Positions 32,367 to 40,116 of a stretch of 64,000 nucleotides of DNA are shown here, in pieces. The DNA lies in contig NZ_CP022262.1 of NCBI RefSeq assembly GCF_003119195.2, positions 206,501-270,500 on the forward strand, given 5' to 3'. Origin of the DNA: Azospirillum baldaniorum (GTDB lineage Bacteria > Pseudomonadota > Alphaproteobacteria > Azospirillales > Azospirillaceae). A program made the position numbers and the translations under genes. Numbering within the stretch: the first letter of the stretch is position 1; each line of letters starts with the position of its first letter. Below the pieces are notes generated by a model, which was not told the origin of the DNA, made no database searches, and was given only the letters and a program-made list of their open reading frames with translations.

Positions 32367-33920
32367 TCAGGCTTTGAGCACCCGGTGCGGAGGCTCCTTC
32401 GGGGCCGGATCGCCGTGGGTGGGATCGTTGGGAGGACGGCGGAGCAGGGGCTTCACCACCGGCCACATCGACCAGGCGAGGAAGATCGCGGACAGCGCCA
32501 GGATCGTGCCGCTGATCGGGCGGGTGAAGAACACCGCCATGTTGCCTTCGTAGTTGGCGAGCGAGGTGAGGAAGTAGCGCTCGCACAGCGGCCCCAGGAT
32601 CACGCCCACCACCAACGGGGCCGGCGGGAAGTTGGTGCGCTTCATGAAGTAGCCGACGACGCCGAAGGCGAGGCAGACATAGACGTCGAAGAGGTTGTTG
32701 CGCACGCCGTAGGCGCCGACGACGCTGAGCACGATGATGAAGGCGCCGAGGATGGCCGGCGGCACGCGCATCAGCGTCGAGAAGACCCGCGCCACGCCCA
32801 TCGCCGCGACGATCATCAGCAGATTGGCGATCAGCATGCTGGCGAAGATCGTGTAGACCAGCGTGGTGTTCGAGGTGAAGAGGAGCGGGCCGGGGTTCAG
32901 CCCGTGGATCAGCATGGCGGCCAGCATGATCGCCGTGGCGGCGCTGCCGGGGATGCCCAGCGTCAGCAACGGGATCATGGCGGTGCCGGTGGTGGCGTTC
33001 TTGGCCGCCTCCGGGGCCGCCAGCCCTTCCTCCATGCCGGTGCCGAAGCGGTCGCCCTTGCCGCAGGCCTGCTTCTCCACGCTGTAGGCGATGACCGCCC
33101 CCACCGTGGCCCCGGCGCCGGGGATGACGCCGATGGTGCAGCCGACGCCGGTGCCGCGCAGCACGGAGGACTTCACCCGCCACAGGTCGGACAGACCGAC
33201 CTGCTTGCCGGGCTTTGTGGCGACGGAGCGGGCGCCGCCGGCCCGCTTGCAGATCAGGTCAACCACTTCGCCGATGGCGAAGAGGCCAATCATCACGACG
33301 GTGAAGTTGATGCCGCTCTCCAGGTCGGGGACGCCCAGCGTCAGCCGGGGCATGCCGTACATCGGATCGACGCCGACCGTCCCGATGAGCAGGCCGAGGA
33401 ACATCGAGAGCGCGCTCATCAGCGGGGCGTCCTTGGCGATGGCGATGACGCTGACGAGGCCCAGGATGGTGGCGGCGAAGAATTCCGGCTGGTCGAACTT
33501 CAGCGCGAAGCTGGCGAAGGGCGGGGCGCCGAAGGTCAGCAGCAGCGCGCTGACCAGCCCGCCGAAGGCCGACGCGGTGATGGCGATGCTCAAGGCCCGC
33601 GAGGACAGGCCCTTGCGCGTCATCGGGTAGCCGTCCCAGCAACTCGGCAGCGAGGCCGGCGTGCCGGGGATGTTGATGAGGATCGAGGAGATCGAGCCGC
33701 CGAACACGCCACCCACATAGATGCCGCCGAGGAAGGACATCGCCGTGACCGGCGGCAGCAGGTAGGTGAAGGGCAGGGCGATGGCCATGGCGTTCACGAA
33801 GGAGATGCCCGGCAAAGCGCCGGCCACCACCCCGAGCATCAGGCCCGAGACGAGGAAGACGAAATTGTACGGATCGAGCGCGCCGGCGAAGCCACCGGCC
33901 AGATTGGCGAGGATATCCAT
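32367..33920 (-). CDS. tctA: TctA, large membrane subunit of tripartite tricarboxylate transporter
   Basis: 517 residues with about 11-12 hydrophobic segments. The TctA signatures are clear: LGVVAGALPGISFVNAMAI near residue 30, GSISSILINIPGTPASLPSC near 75, and a second GCTIGVIPGAGATVGAVIAY near 265. This carries the substrate across the inner membrane with Na+ or H+ once delivered by TctC. It is the third of tctC-tctB-tctA on the minus strand. Neighbouring genes suggest sulfoacetate as the substrate instead of a tricarboxylate. Confidence 0.92.
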   Translation of the reverse strand: MDILANLAGGFAGALDPYNFVFLVSGLMLGVVAGALPGISFVNAMAIALPFTYLLPPVTAMSFLGGIYVGGVFGGSISSILINIPGTPASLPSCWDGYPMTRKGLSSRALSIAITASAFGGLVSALLLTFGAPPFASFALKFDQPEFFAATILGLVSVIAIAKDAPLMSALSMFLGLLIGTVGVDPMYGMPRLTLGVPDLESGINFTVVMIGLFAIGEVVDLICKRAGGARSVATKPGKQVGLSDLWRVKSSVLRGTGVGCTIGVIPGAGATVGAVIAYSVEKQACGKGDRFGTGMEEGLAAPEAAKNATTGTAMIPLLTLGIPGSAATAIMLAAMLIHGLNPGPLLFTSNTTLVYTIFASMLIANLLMIVAAMGVARVFSTLMRVPPAILGAFIIVLSVVGAYGVRNNLFDVYVCLAFGVVGYFMKRTNFPPAPLVVGVILGPLCERYFLTSLANYEGNMAVFFTRPISGTILALSAIFLAWSMWPVVKPLLRRPPNDPTHGDPAPKEPPHRVLKA

Positions 33921-33944
33921 GGGACGATCCCTCCGGTGGCCGGC

Positions 33945-34481
33945 TCAGTAGATGCCGAGCAGGCGGTAGAGCGCGACGGTGAAGCCGTCGAAGACGCCTT
34001 GGCCGCGGTTCAGCGGCATCTGGGCGAGCAGGACGAAGATGTAGAGGAGCGCCACGCAGCCGATGCCGGTGACCAGCGCCAGCGTCAGCGGGCGCCGGAT
34101 GCCCCCGATCAGGCACCACAGGGCGACGAAGGCCGCGGTGGCGATGGGAAAGCCGAGCTGCGGCAGGGCGATGCCGTACAGGACGACCAGCCCCAGCCCG
34201 ATCATGGCCCGGCCATAGGCGTAGCCTTCGTATTCCTCATCGATCGGCGTGTGCCGCTGGGCCGCGCGGCGCAGCGCCAGGAGTTCCCTGGCGATCCAGA
34301 TCAGGGCGCACAGCCCGACCGCGCCCAGCATCAGCCGGGGCCATCCCGTCGGTCCCACCGGGTCCGGCAGGCTGGCGATCATGGTGCTGTCGCGCACGAT
34401 GTGTTGCGAGAGAAGAAGCGACCCGAAGAGCAGGGCCGCGGGTGTCGCCAGCCGGCGAAGACCGTGGGACAGGGGAGTCAC
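33945..34481 (-). CDS. tctB: TctB, small membrane subunit of tripartite tricarboxylate transporter
   Basis: 178 residues from a GTG start at 34479-34481 with GGAGGGAACC immediately upstream. Four hydrophobic segments are visible, the typical topology of TctB, the poorly conserved partner of TctA. It lies 24 bases upstream of tctA and 52 downstream of tctC. No other small membrane family fits as well in this slot. The function beyond assisting TctA is not known. Confidence 0.85.
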   Translation of the reverse strand: MTPLSHGLRRLATPAALLFGSLLLSQHIVRDSTMIASLPDPVGPTGWPRLMLGAVGLCALIWIARELLALRRAAQRHTPIDEEYEGYAYGRAMIGLGLVVLYGIALPQLGFPIATAAFVALWCLIGGIRRPLTLALVTGIGCVALLYIFVLLAQMPLNRGQGVFDGFTVALYRLLGIY

Positions 34482-34533
34482 GGTTCCCTCCCTGAGGAGC
34501 GATGAAACGGGTGGGGCGGATTTGGAACCGGAC

Positions 34534-35523
34534 TCAGCCCGGTGTCTGGCCGACGGTCTTGGTCGCGAAGCGGTCCAGATAGCCCTTCACGGTTTCATAA
34601 AAGGCCTTGACCTCCTCCTTGGCCTGGTCCGGCGACACCAGCGTGTCGACGCAGGTGAAGGTGTCGGCGCAGAAGGTCTTCCACTCCGGGCTCGCCAGCA
34701 CCTTCGCGGCGGCCTCGTGCAGTTTCTGCACGCGCTCCGGCGGCGTGCTGGCGGGCACCGCCAGCGTGCGGAAGTTGGGCAGGTCGCCGATGTCCAACCC
34801 CAGCTCCGCCGAGGCCGGCACGTCGGGGAAGGAGGGGTGGCGCTGCTTGTCGAAGACGACGATCGGGCGCAGGTCGCCGGATTTCAGGAACTGGGCGACG
34901 TCACCCGGCTCCTCGTAGATCGCGTCGGTGTGGCCGCCGATGGGCGAGGCGTAGCGCTCCGACGGGCGGGCGAAGGGGACGTTGGTCACTGGCACGCCCT
35001 GGCTTCCCAGATACTTCAGCGTGATGTCGTCCTGCGTGCCGTAGCCGGAGGTGGCGACGCGCAGCTTGCCGGGGTTGGCCTTGGCGTGGGCGGCGAACTC
35101 CTCGTAGGTCTTGAAGGGGCTGTTCTTTGAGACGTAGAGCATCGATGGCGAGTTCTGCATCATCGCCACATAGACGAAATTGTCCGGCTTCGCCGTGCCC
35201 AGGCCCGACGCCCAGGAGGAGACGGACAGCGCGATCAGCGTGCCGACCGTGTAGCCGTCGGCCGGGTTGGTCAGGACCCGCGTCAGGCCCGCGTTGCCCG
35301 ACGCGCCGGACACGTTCACGACGGGCATGGCGACGCGGAGATGGGGTTCGGCGAGGCGGGCGAACTGGCGCGCCATCAGGTCGGCGCCGCCGCCGGCCCC
35401 GAAGGTTGCGATGACCTCGATGGGGCGCGACGGGTAGTCGTCGGCGCGCGCCGGGTCGGATGACAGGACGGGTGTCAGCAGCGCGGCCACCGCCGCGGTG
35501 AGCGTCAAGGCGTTGCGGAGCAT
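34534..35523 (-). CDS. tctC: TctC/Bug-family periplasmic substrate-binding protein
   Basis: 329 residues. The start at 35523 (MLRNALTLTAAVAALLTPVLS) is set by GGGAGGG seven bases upstream; an ATG two codons earlier is too close to that site. A signal peptide of about 29 residues ends at ARA. The mature part starts YPSRPIEVIATFGAGGGADLM, a Bug-family hallmark, and contains ATSGYGTQDDITLKYLGSQG. It captures the carboxylate or sulfonate in the periplasm and hands it to TctAB. First of the three transporter genes. Confidence 0.92.
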   Translation of the reverse strand: MLRNALTLTAAVAALLTPVLSSDPARADDYPSRPIEVIATFGAGGGADLMARQFARLAEPHLRVAMPVVNVSGASGNAGLTRVLTNPADGYTVGTLIALSVSSWASGLGTAKPDNFVYVAMMQNSPSMLYVSKNSPFKTYEEFAAHAKANPGKLRVATSGYGTQDDITLKYLGSQGVPVTNVPFARPSERYASPIGGHTDAIYEEPGDVAQFLKSGDLRPIVVFDKQRHPSFPDVPASAELGLDIGDLPNFRTLAVPASTPPERVQKLHEAAAKVLASPEWKTFCADTFTCVDTLVSPDQAKEEVKAFYETVKGYLDRFATKTVGQTPG

Positions 35524-35575
35524 TTGCATTCCCTCCCAGGGTTTATTTTTGGCGGGGTTTGTTTTTTTTGGACTG

Positions 35576-36574
35576 TCAGGCGTGCAGGCCGGGTGCGGCG
35601 CCTCCCTTGGCTGCGGTGGTGGGGTAGGGCGCGCCCGGCGTGGCGGAGCGGCGGCGCCCGGCGACGATCTGGGCGATGGCGGCGGCGGCGATGCGGGCCG
35701 CCGGCGGGTCGGCGCGCGATGTGAGGACGATCGGCACCGCCGCACCCAGCACGACGCCCGCGGCGACCGCGTCCAGGAAATGCACCAGCGCCTTGAACAG
35801 GGCGTTGCCGGTCTCGATGTTCGGCACCACCAGGATGTCGGCGGCCCCGGCGCAGGGGTGGGTCAGGTTCTTGATCCGCGCCGCCTCGGCGGAGACCGCG
35901 AGGTCGAGCGCCAGCGGCCCGAACACCGTCGCGCCCGGCACCTCCTGTTGGCACAGGCGGGTCAGCCGGTCGGCGTCCATGCTGGAGGGCACCCGTTCGG
36001 TCACCTCCTCGGTGCAGGAGAGCAGGGCCACGCGCGGGTCGCTGCCGCCGACCAGCCGCCACAGTTCCACGGCGTTGCGGATGATGTCCAGCCGGGTGTT
36101 CAGCGACGGCGCCACATTGATCGCCGCGTCGGTGATGACCAACTCGCGCCCCGAACCGGGAAGCGTCATATGGAAGGCGTGGGTGAAGCGGCGGCCGGTG
36201 CGCAGCCCGTTTTTCGGGTGCAGGGCCGCGAGCATCAGCGTGTCGGTGTGGATGTGCCCTTTCATCAGCGCGCCGACGTCGCCGGAGCGGGCGAGCGCCA
36301 CCGCGATCCGCGCCGCCGCCGCGTCGTCGCGGGCCGGAACCACGCAGGCTCCGTGGAGCGTCCAGCCGATCCGGCGGGCGCTGTCGGCGATGGCCGTGGG
36401 ATCGCCGACGAGGACCGGCTCGATAAGGCCGAGGGCGGTGGCGCGCCGCGCGCTTTCCAGCGCGACCGGCGATCCCGCGGCGACCACCGCGGTGGGAACC
36501 GGCTCCAGGGCGGCGCTGCGCGCCATCAGCCGGGCCGGGCATCCGGCGGCGGTCGTTTCAAGCGTCCTTGCCAT
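35576..36574 (-). CDS. pta: Phosphate acetyltransferase (PTA/PTB family)
   Basis: 332 residues from ATG 36574. It is of the short PTA/PTB type without the long N-terminal DRTGG domain. GDVGALMKGHIHTDTLMLAAL, DAAINVAPSLNTRLDIIRNA and NIETGNALFKALVHF are characteristic. It turns acetyl phosphate, the Xsc product, into acetyl-CoA. Its presence in the same operon as xsc, though 12 kb apart, is the classic pairing in sulfonate degraders. Starts 14 bases after the upstream IclR gene stop, so it is probably co-transcribed with the regulator. Confidence 0.92.
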   Translation of the reverse strand: MARTLETTAAGCPARLMARSAALEPVPTAVVAAGSPVALESARRATALGLIEPVLVGDPTAIADSARRIGWTLHGACVVPARDDAAAARIAVALARSGDVGALMKGHIHTDTLMLAALHPKNGLRTGRRFTHAFHMTLPGSGRELVITDAAINVAPSLNTRLDIIRNAVELWRLVGGSDPRVALLSCTEEVTERVPSSMDADRLTRLCQQEVPGATVFGPLALDLAVSAEAARIKNLTHPCAGAADILVVPNIETGNALFKALVHFLDAVAAGVVLGAAVPIVLTSRADPPAARIAAAAIAQIVAGRRRSATPGAPYPTTAAKGGAAPGLHA

Positions 36575-36588
36575 GGCGTCCGTCGTCC

Positions 36589-37476
36589 TTAGGGTGAGAG
36601 GGCCGGCTCGGCCGGGGCGGCGTCGATGCCCAGCGCGTGGGCCATGTCGCTTGCGGCGCGGTGCAGGACCGGCAGCCGGTCGGCCACCGATTCCCGCGAC
36701 AGCCGGACCTTCGGCGCCTGCACCGCCAGGGCGGCGACCATCCGTCCCGCGCCGTCGCGGATCGGCACCGCCGCGCAGAAGACGCCCGGCATGTATTCCT
36801 CGTCGTCGAAGGAATGGCCGCAGGCGGCGATGCTGTCCAATTCCGCGCGGAACAGCGCCGGGTCGCACAGCGTCGCCGCCGCCATCCGGGGCAGCGGCAG
36901 GCACTCCAGCAGGCGCCGCCGCGGCAGGTCCGGCAGGAAGGCGAGGAACAGCTTGCCCATCGCCGTGCAGTGAAGCGGCACCCGTGAGCCGACGCCGAAT
37001 TCCAGCCGCAGGGGCCAGTTTTCCACCTCGACGCGGTCGAGATAGACGACGTCGCCGCCCTCCAGCACGCCGATGTTGCAGGTCTCCCCCAGCTCCAGGC
37101 TGAGCGCCCGCAGCCGGGCGTGCGACGGCGCCTGGGCCAGGGAGCTGCGCAGCGTGTTGAGCGCCAGGGTGCGCAGCTTCGGGCCGACGGTCACCAGCCG
37201 GCCGTCGATCGGGCGGGCGAGGAAGCCGCGTTCCTCCAGCATGGCGATCAGCCGGTGCGCGGTTGGCTTCGGCAGGGCCAGCTTCTCGGCGATGTCCTTG
37301 ACGGCCATCGGCTGCCCCGCCCCGGCCACTGCGTCCAGCAACGCCAGGACGCGGTCGGTGAGGGGACGGCGGTCGGCAGAGTTGTTGTCGGCCGCGCCGG
37401 TGTCGGCGGCATCGTCAATGGTTGGTTCGGGGGGCTCCCGCAACGGACCGGAGCCCACGGCGATCTTCCGCGTCAT
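36589..37476 (-). CDS. IclR-family regulator, proximal to pta
   Basis: 295 residues from the ATG at 37476 with GGGGAGG upstream. After a low-complexity 45-residue leader there is an IclR winged helix (VLALLDAVAGAGQPMAVKDI, KPTAHRLIAMLEERGF), then an effector domain with GETCNIGVLEGGDVVYLDRV and the FDDEEYMPGVFCAAVPIRDG motif. It heads the sulfoacetate-type operon and probably controls it through a small-molecule signal. A second IclR gene lies 210 bases upstream and is clearly paralogous, sharing long blocks such as LPKPTAHRL and NWPLRLEFGVGSRVP-like sequence. Confidence 0.9.
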   Translation of the reverse strand: MTRKIAVGSGPLREPPEPTIDDAADTGAADNNSADRRPLTDRVLALLDAVAGAGQPMAVKDIAEKLALPKPTAHRLIAMLEERGFLARPIDGRLVTVGPKLRTLALNTLRSSLAQAPSHARLRALSLELGETCNIGVLEGGDVVYLDRVEVENWPLRLEFGVGSRVPLHCTAMGKLFLAFLPDLPRRRLLECLPLPRMAAATLCDPALFRAELDSIAACGHSFDDEEYMPGVFCAAVPIRDGAGRMVAALAVQAPKVRLSRESVADRLPVLHRAASDMAHALGIDAAPAEPALSP

Positions 37477-37517
37477 CGTTCCTCCCCGTGACTGGAAGCG
37501 TATCGCGCGGCCTCTTG

Positions 37518-37544
37518 GTCTCATTCAGCGATACGATTTGTATC
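37518..37544. promoter_or_regulatory. Candidate operator upstream of the first IclR gene
   Basis: GTCTCATTCAG at 37518-37528 shares its first eight bases with the palindrome before the second IclR gene. An overlapping inverted pair GATAC-N5-GTATC lies at 37530-37544. Either could be the operator for the long operon. Confidence 0.45.
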
Positions 37545-37686
37545 ATTAACTCACAGGACCCTGGGTCGCGCAAGCCCCAAAAGTTCGTGTACCCAATTAT
37601 CCATGCATACGGGGGCATGCCCCGCCGGCATTCCGCGGCTTGGGCAATGAAACGTCAGGTTTTGAAGAACGATGGGGGTAGGGAGG

Positions 37687-38514
37687 CTATCCGAACTGCG
37701 CGGACAGGGCCTCGGCGCCGCGGCGGAGGATGGGCAGGACCTGTTCGACGCGGTCGTGCGACAGCCGGACCTTGGGGGCCTGCACGGCGATGGCCGCCAC
37801 CGTTCGGCCCGTGGAGGACAGGATCGGCACCGCCACGCAGAACACGCCCACCACATACTCTTCGTCGTCGAGCGAGTAGCCGCGCGCGGCGATGCGCTCC
37901 AGCTCGGCGGCCAGCGCGTCCGGATCGGTGAGGGTGTGGGCGGTCTGCGCGGAGAAGGGGCCGGAAGCCAGCAGGCGGCTCCGCATGCCGTCCGGCAGGG
38001 TGGCGAGGAACAGCTTGCCCATGGCCGTGCAGTGCATCGGTACCCGCGATCCGACGCCGAACTGGAGCCGCAGGGGCCAGTGCTCGACCTCCACGCGGTC
38101 GAGATAGACGACGTCACCGCCATCGAGGACGCCGACGTTGCAGGTTTCCCCCAACTCGGCGCTGACCGCGCGCAGAACGGATCGGACCGGTGCGCGGGAC
38201 AGCGAGGCCCGCAGGATGCCGACCGCCAGCCGAGCCGCCTCGACGCCGATGATGACGTCGCGCGTTTCCAGATCCCGCGCCAGAAGCCCCTTTTCGATCA
38301 GGCTGTTGACGAGGCGGTGGGCGGTCGGTTTGGGCAGGCCAAGCGTCGTCCCGATGGTCTTGACGGCCAGCGGGCCGGAGGCCGACGCGACCAGTTCCAG
38401 GATCGCGAAGGTCCGGTCGGTGGCGGCGGCCTTCGGCTTGGCCGCGTCGTCGGGGACGTTGGCGGTGGCGGTGGCGGTGGCGGCGTCGGGAGTCGGCGTG
38501 CTGCGTGTTTTCAA
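37687..38514 (-). CDS. IclR-family regulator, distal paralog (TTG start)
   Basis: 275 residues from a TTG at 38512-38514; no ATG precedes the helix-turn-helix in a useful place. The N-terminal 30 residues are an alanine/threonine-rich tail, followed by TFAILELVASASGPLAVKTI, KPTAHRLVNSLIEKGLL and the effector domain with GETCNVGVLDGGDVVYLDRV and LDDEEYVVGVFCVAVPILSS. Strong parallels with the adjacent IclR gene indicate duplication. It may regulate the same operon under a different signal, or a further target. A perfect palindrome lies 27 bases before its start. Confidence 0.85.
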   Translation of the reverse strand: MKTRSTPTPDAATATATANVPDDAAKPKAAATDRTFAILELVASASGPLAVKTIGTTLGLPKPTAHRLVNSLIEKGLLARDLETRDVIIGVEAARLAVGILRASLSRAPVRSVLRAVSAELGETCNVGVLDGGDVVYLDRVEVEHWPLRLQFGVGSRVPMHCTAMGKLFLATLPDGMRSRLLASGPFSAQTAHTLTDPDALAAELERIAARGYSLDDEEYVVGVFCVAVPILSSTGRTVAAIAVQAPKVRLSHDRVEQVLPILRRGAEALSAQFG

Positions 38515-38540
38515 GGTTCGCCTGCCCTGGCGGTTTCATC

Positions 38541-38557
38541 GTCTCATTGAGTGAGAC
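38541..38557. promoter_or_regulatory. Palindrome GTCTCA-N5-TGAGAC, probable IclR operator
   Basis: Perfect 6-bp arms with a 5-base spacer lie 27 bases upstream of the TTG start of the distal IclR gene. The GTCTCATT half recurs at 37518 before the paralogous gene. IclR proteins commonly bind such short palindromes, so autorepression and cross-regulation are plausible. Confidence 0.6.
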
Positions 38558-39055
38558 GTGACGCATATAGACCGGCCGCTTTGCGCAGGCAATAAGCAAC
38601 GGGGGCTGAGCGCTGGCTCGGAGGGGGGCGAGACAATCGCATGTGATATCCCCTCTCCCGTCCCGGGAGAGGGAAGGGGCCCGCGCGAAGCGTGGGAAGG
38701 GCGAGGGTACTGCCGAGAATCAGCGCCTTGATCCTCGGTTCCACCCTCACCCGCCCGCTGCGCGGGCACCCTCTCCCGGGGGGGGAGAGGGAGTTGATGC
38801 CAAGCGCGATCACTGTGTGGAAGGGCAGGCCGTGACGGAGCTTACAAACACCCGACCCAACCGGATCGTCGCCAATCTCAGAAAGAATTTTGTCTAGAAA
38901 ATATCATACATAGAAAAATTTTCTACGCTATGGCGTAGGTACAGCCAAAAAAGTAAAAAATTCTCATACGAACCATGCGATATTGAGAATCACTACAGGG
39001 GCTTCGCGAAAATTGCCGAAGCGAGAGTCTAAAAAGAAAACCAACAAGTAAAATC
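38558..39055. other. Gene-free interval with REP-like element and AT-rich tract
   Basis: About 500 bases between the IclR paralog and lrp. It holds a REP-like inverted repeat (38642-38812) and a strikingly AT-rich stretch (about 38870-39050, with TTTTGTCTAGAAAATATC and AAAAGTAAAAAATTCTCATAC). I find no gene in it; the AT-rich part lies 3' of lrp and may mark an old insertion boundary. Confidence 0.5.
38642..38812. repeat. REP-like element with CCCTCTCCC/GGGAGAGGG ends
   Basis: Outer CCCTCTCCC near 38650 pairs with GGGAGAGGG near 38668 and again with CCCTCTCCC...GGGAGAGGG at 38770-38790. Inner parts hold GCGCGAAGCG and CCCGCTGCGCGGG hairpins. It resembles the element at 21631-21722. Confidence 0.65.
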
Positions 39056-39535
39056 CTAGCTGTTCTGGGTTTTTACGTAAGAAAGAGGGACTTCCGTTGT
39101 CGACTTCATTTCCTCCATGGCGAACATTGACGAGACATCCTGAAGCTCGATGCGCTCGATGAGCTTTCGGTAGAAGGCGTCGTAGGCCTTGATGTCCGGA
39201 ATGACCACCCGCAGAAGATAGTCGATTTCGCCGCTCAGACGGTAGAGATCGACAACCTCCGGTATGTCGGCCACCACGCGGCGGAACTCCTCGAGCCATT
39301 CCGCCGAGTGTTTGCTGGTTCGGACGGCCACGAAGACGGTCACGTCGACGTTCAGCTTGGCCCGGTCCAGCAACGCCACGCGGCGGCGGACATAACCTTC
39401 CTGTTCAAGGCGTTGCACGCGGCGCCAGCAGGGGGTGGCGGACAGGCCGACCTGCTTGCCGAGGTCGGCGAGCGACAGGGTCGCGTCGGCCTGAAGGGCG
39501 GCCAGGATCTTCCGGTCGGTGGCGTCGATGGTCAT
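39056..39535 (-). CDS. Lrp/AsnC-family regulator
   Basis: 159 residues from the ATG at 39535. N-terminal helix-turn-helix (DRKILAALQADATLSLADLG, QVGLSATPCWRRVQRLEQEG) followed by a RAM ligand domain (DVTVFVAVRTSKHSAEWLEE, YRLSGEIDYLLRVVIPDI). These proteins sense amino acids. It is divergent from ridA and the PLP/ATC-hydrolase/ABC transporter block, with about 190 bases between them, and probably controls that block in response to its amino-acid-like substrate or product. Confidence 0.92.
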   Translation of the reverse strand: MTIDATDRKILAALQADATLSLADLGKQVGLSATPCWRRVQRLEQEGYVRRRVALLDRAKLNVDVTVFVAVRTSKHSAEWLEEFRRVVADIPEVVDLYRLSGEIDYLLRVVIPDIKAYDAFYRKLIERIELQDVSSMFAMEEMKSTTEVPLSYVKTQNS

Positions 39536-39728
39536 CGGGGTTGCTCGGAGCCTTCGCGGTTGGGACGGATGATTTTGCTCGTTTGGCCCGTCAGGAGAAA
39601 AGCTTTTTCGTTTTGAGGATTTTGCATGCACCCGCATGCCGCCATCGCGGGCAGACCGCCCGGCCTTTGAGCAGGCCAGCCTTTGAGCAGGCGGCCGCCA
39701 CCACAGGGCCAGAACAGGAAAGATCAGG

Positions 39729-40109
39729 ATGATGACCGACACCATCGCCACGGACAAAGCCCCGGCCGCCATCGGCCCCTACGCCCAGGCCCGCGTCGCC
39801 GGGGGGCTGCTGTTCGTCTCCGGCCAGCTGCCGATCGACCCGGCCACCGGGGCCTTCGCCGGCCCGGACGCGCCCACCCAGGCGGCGCGCAGCCTGACCA
39901 ACATCGCGGCGATCGCCGAGGCCGCCGGCACCAGCCTGGCGAAGGCGGTGAAGATGACCGTCTACGTGACCGACCTCACCCAGTTCAAGGCGGTGAATGA
40001 GGTCTATGCCGGCTTCTTCCAGGCGCCGTTCCCCGCCCGCTCGACTGTCGAGGTGTCGGCGCTGCCGCTCGGCGCGTCAGTCGAGATCGACGCCGTCATC
40101 GCGCTTTGA
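39729..40109 (+). CDS. RidA-family enamine/imine deaminase
   Basis: 126 residues (a Met at 39732 is equally possible). Trimeric YjgF/YER057c/UK114 fold with PAAIGPYAQARVAGGLLFVS at the start, AEAAGTSLAKAVKMTVYVTD in the middle, and PARSTVEVSALPLGASVEID with the substrate arginine at the end. It removes reactive 2-aminoacrylate and similar imines formed by PLP enzymes. The next gene, seven bases on, is a fold-type II PLP enzyme, a sensible source of such intermediates. First gene of the plus-strand operon. Confidence 0.92.
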   Translation: MMTDTIATDKAPAAIGPYAQARVAGGLLFVSGQLPIDPATGAFAGPDAPTQAARSLTNIAAIAEAAGTSLAKAVKMTVYVTDLTQFKAVNEVYAGFFQAPFPARSTVEVSALPLGASVEIDAVIAL

Positions 40110-40116
40110 GGGTGAC

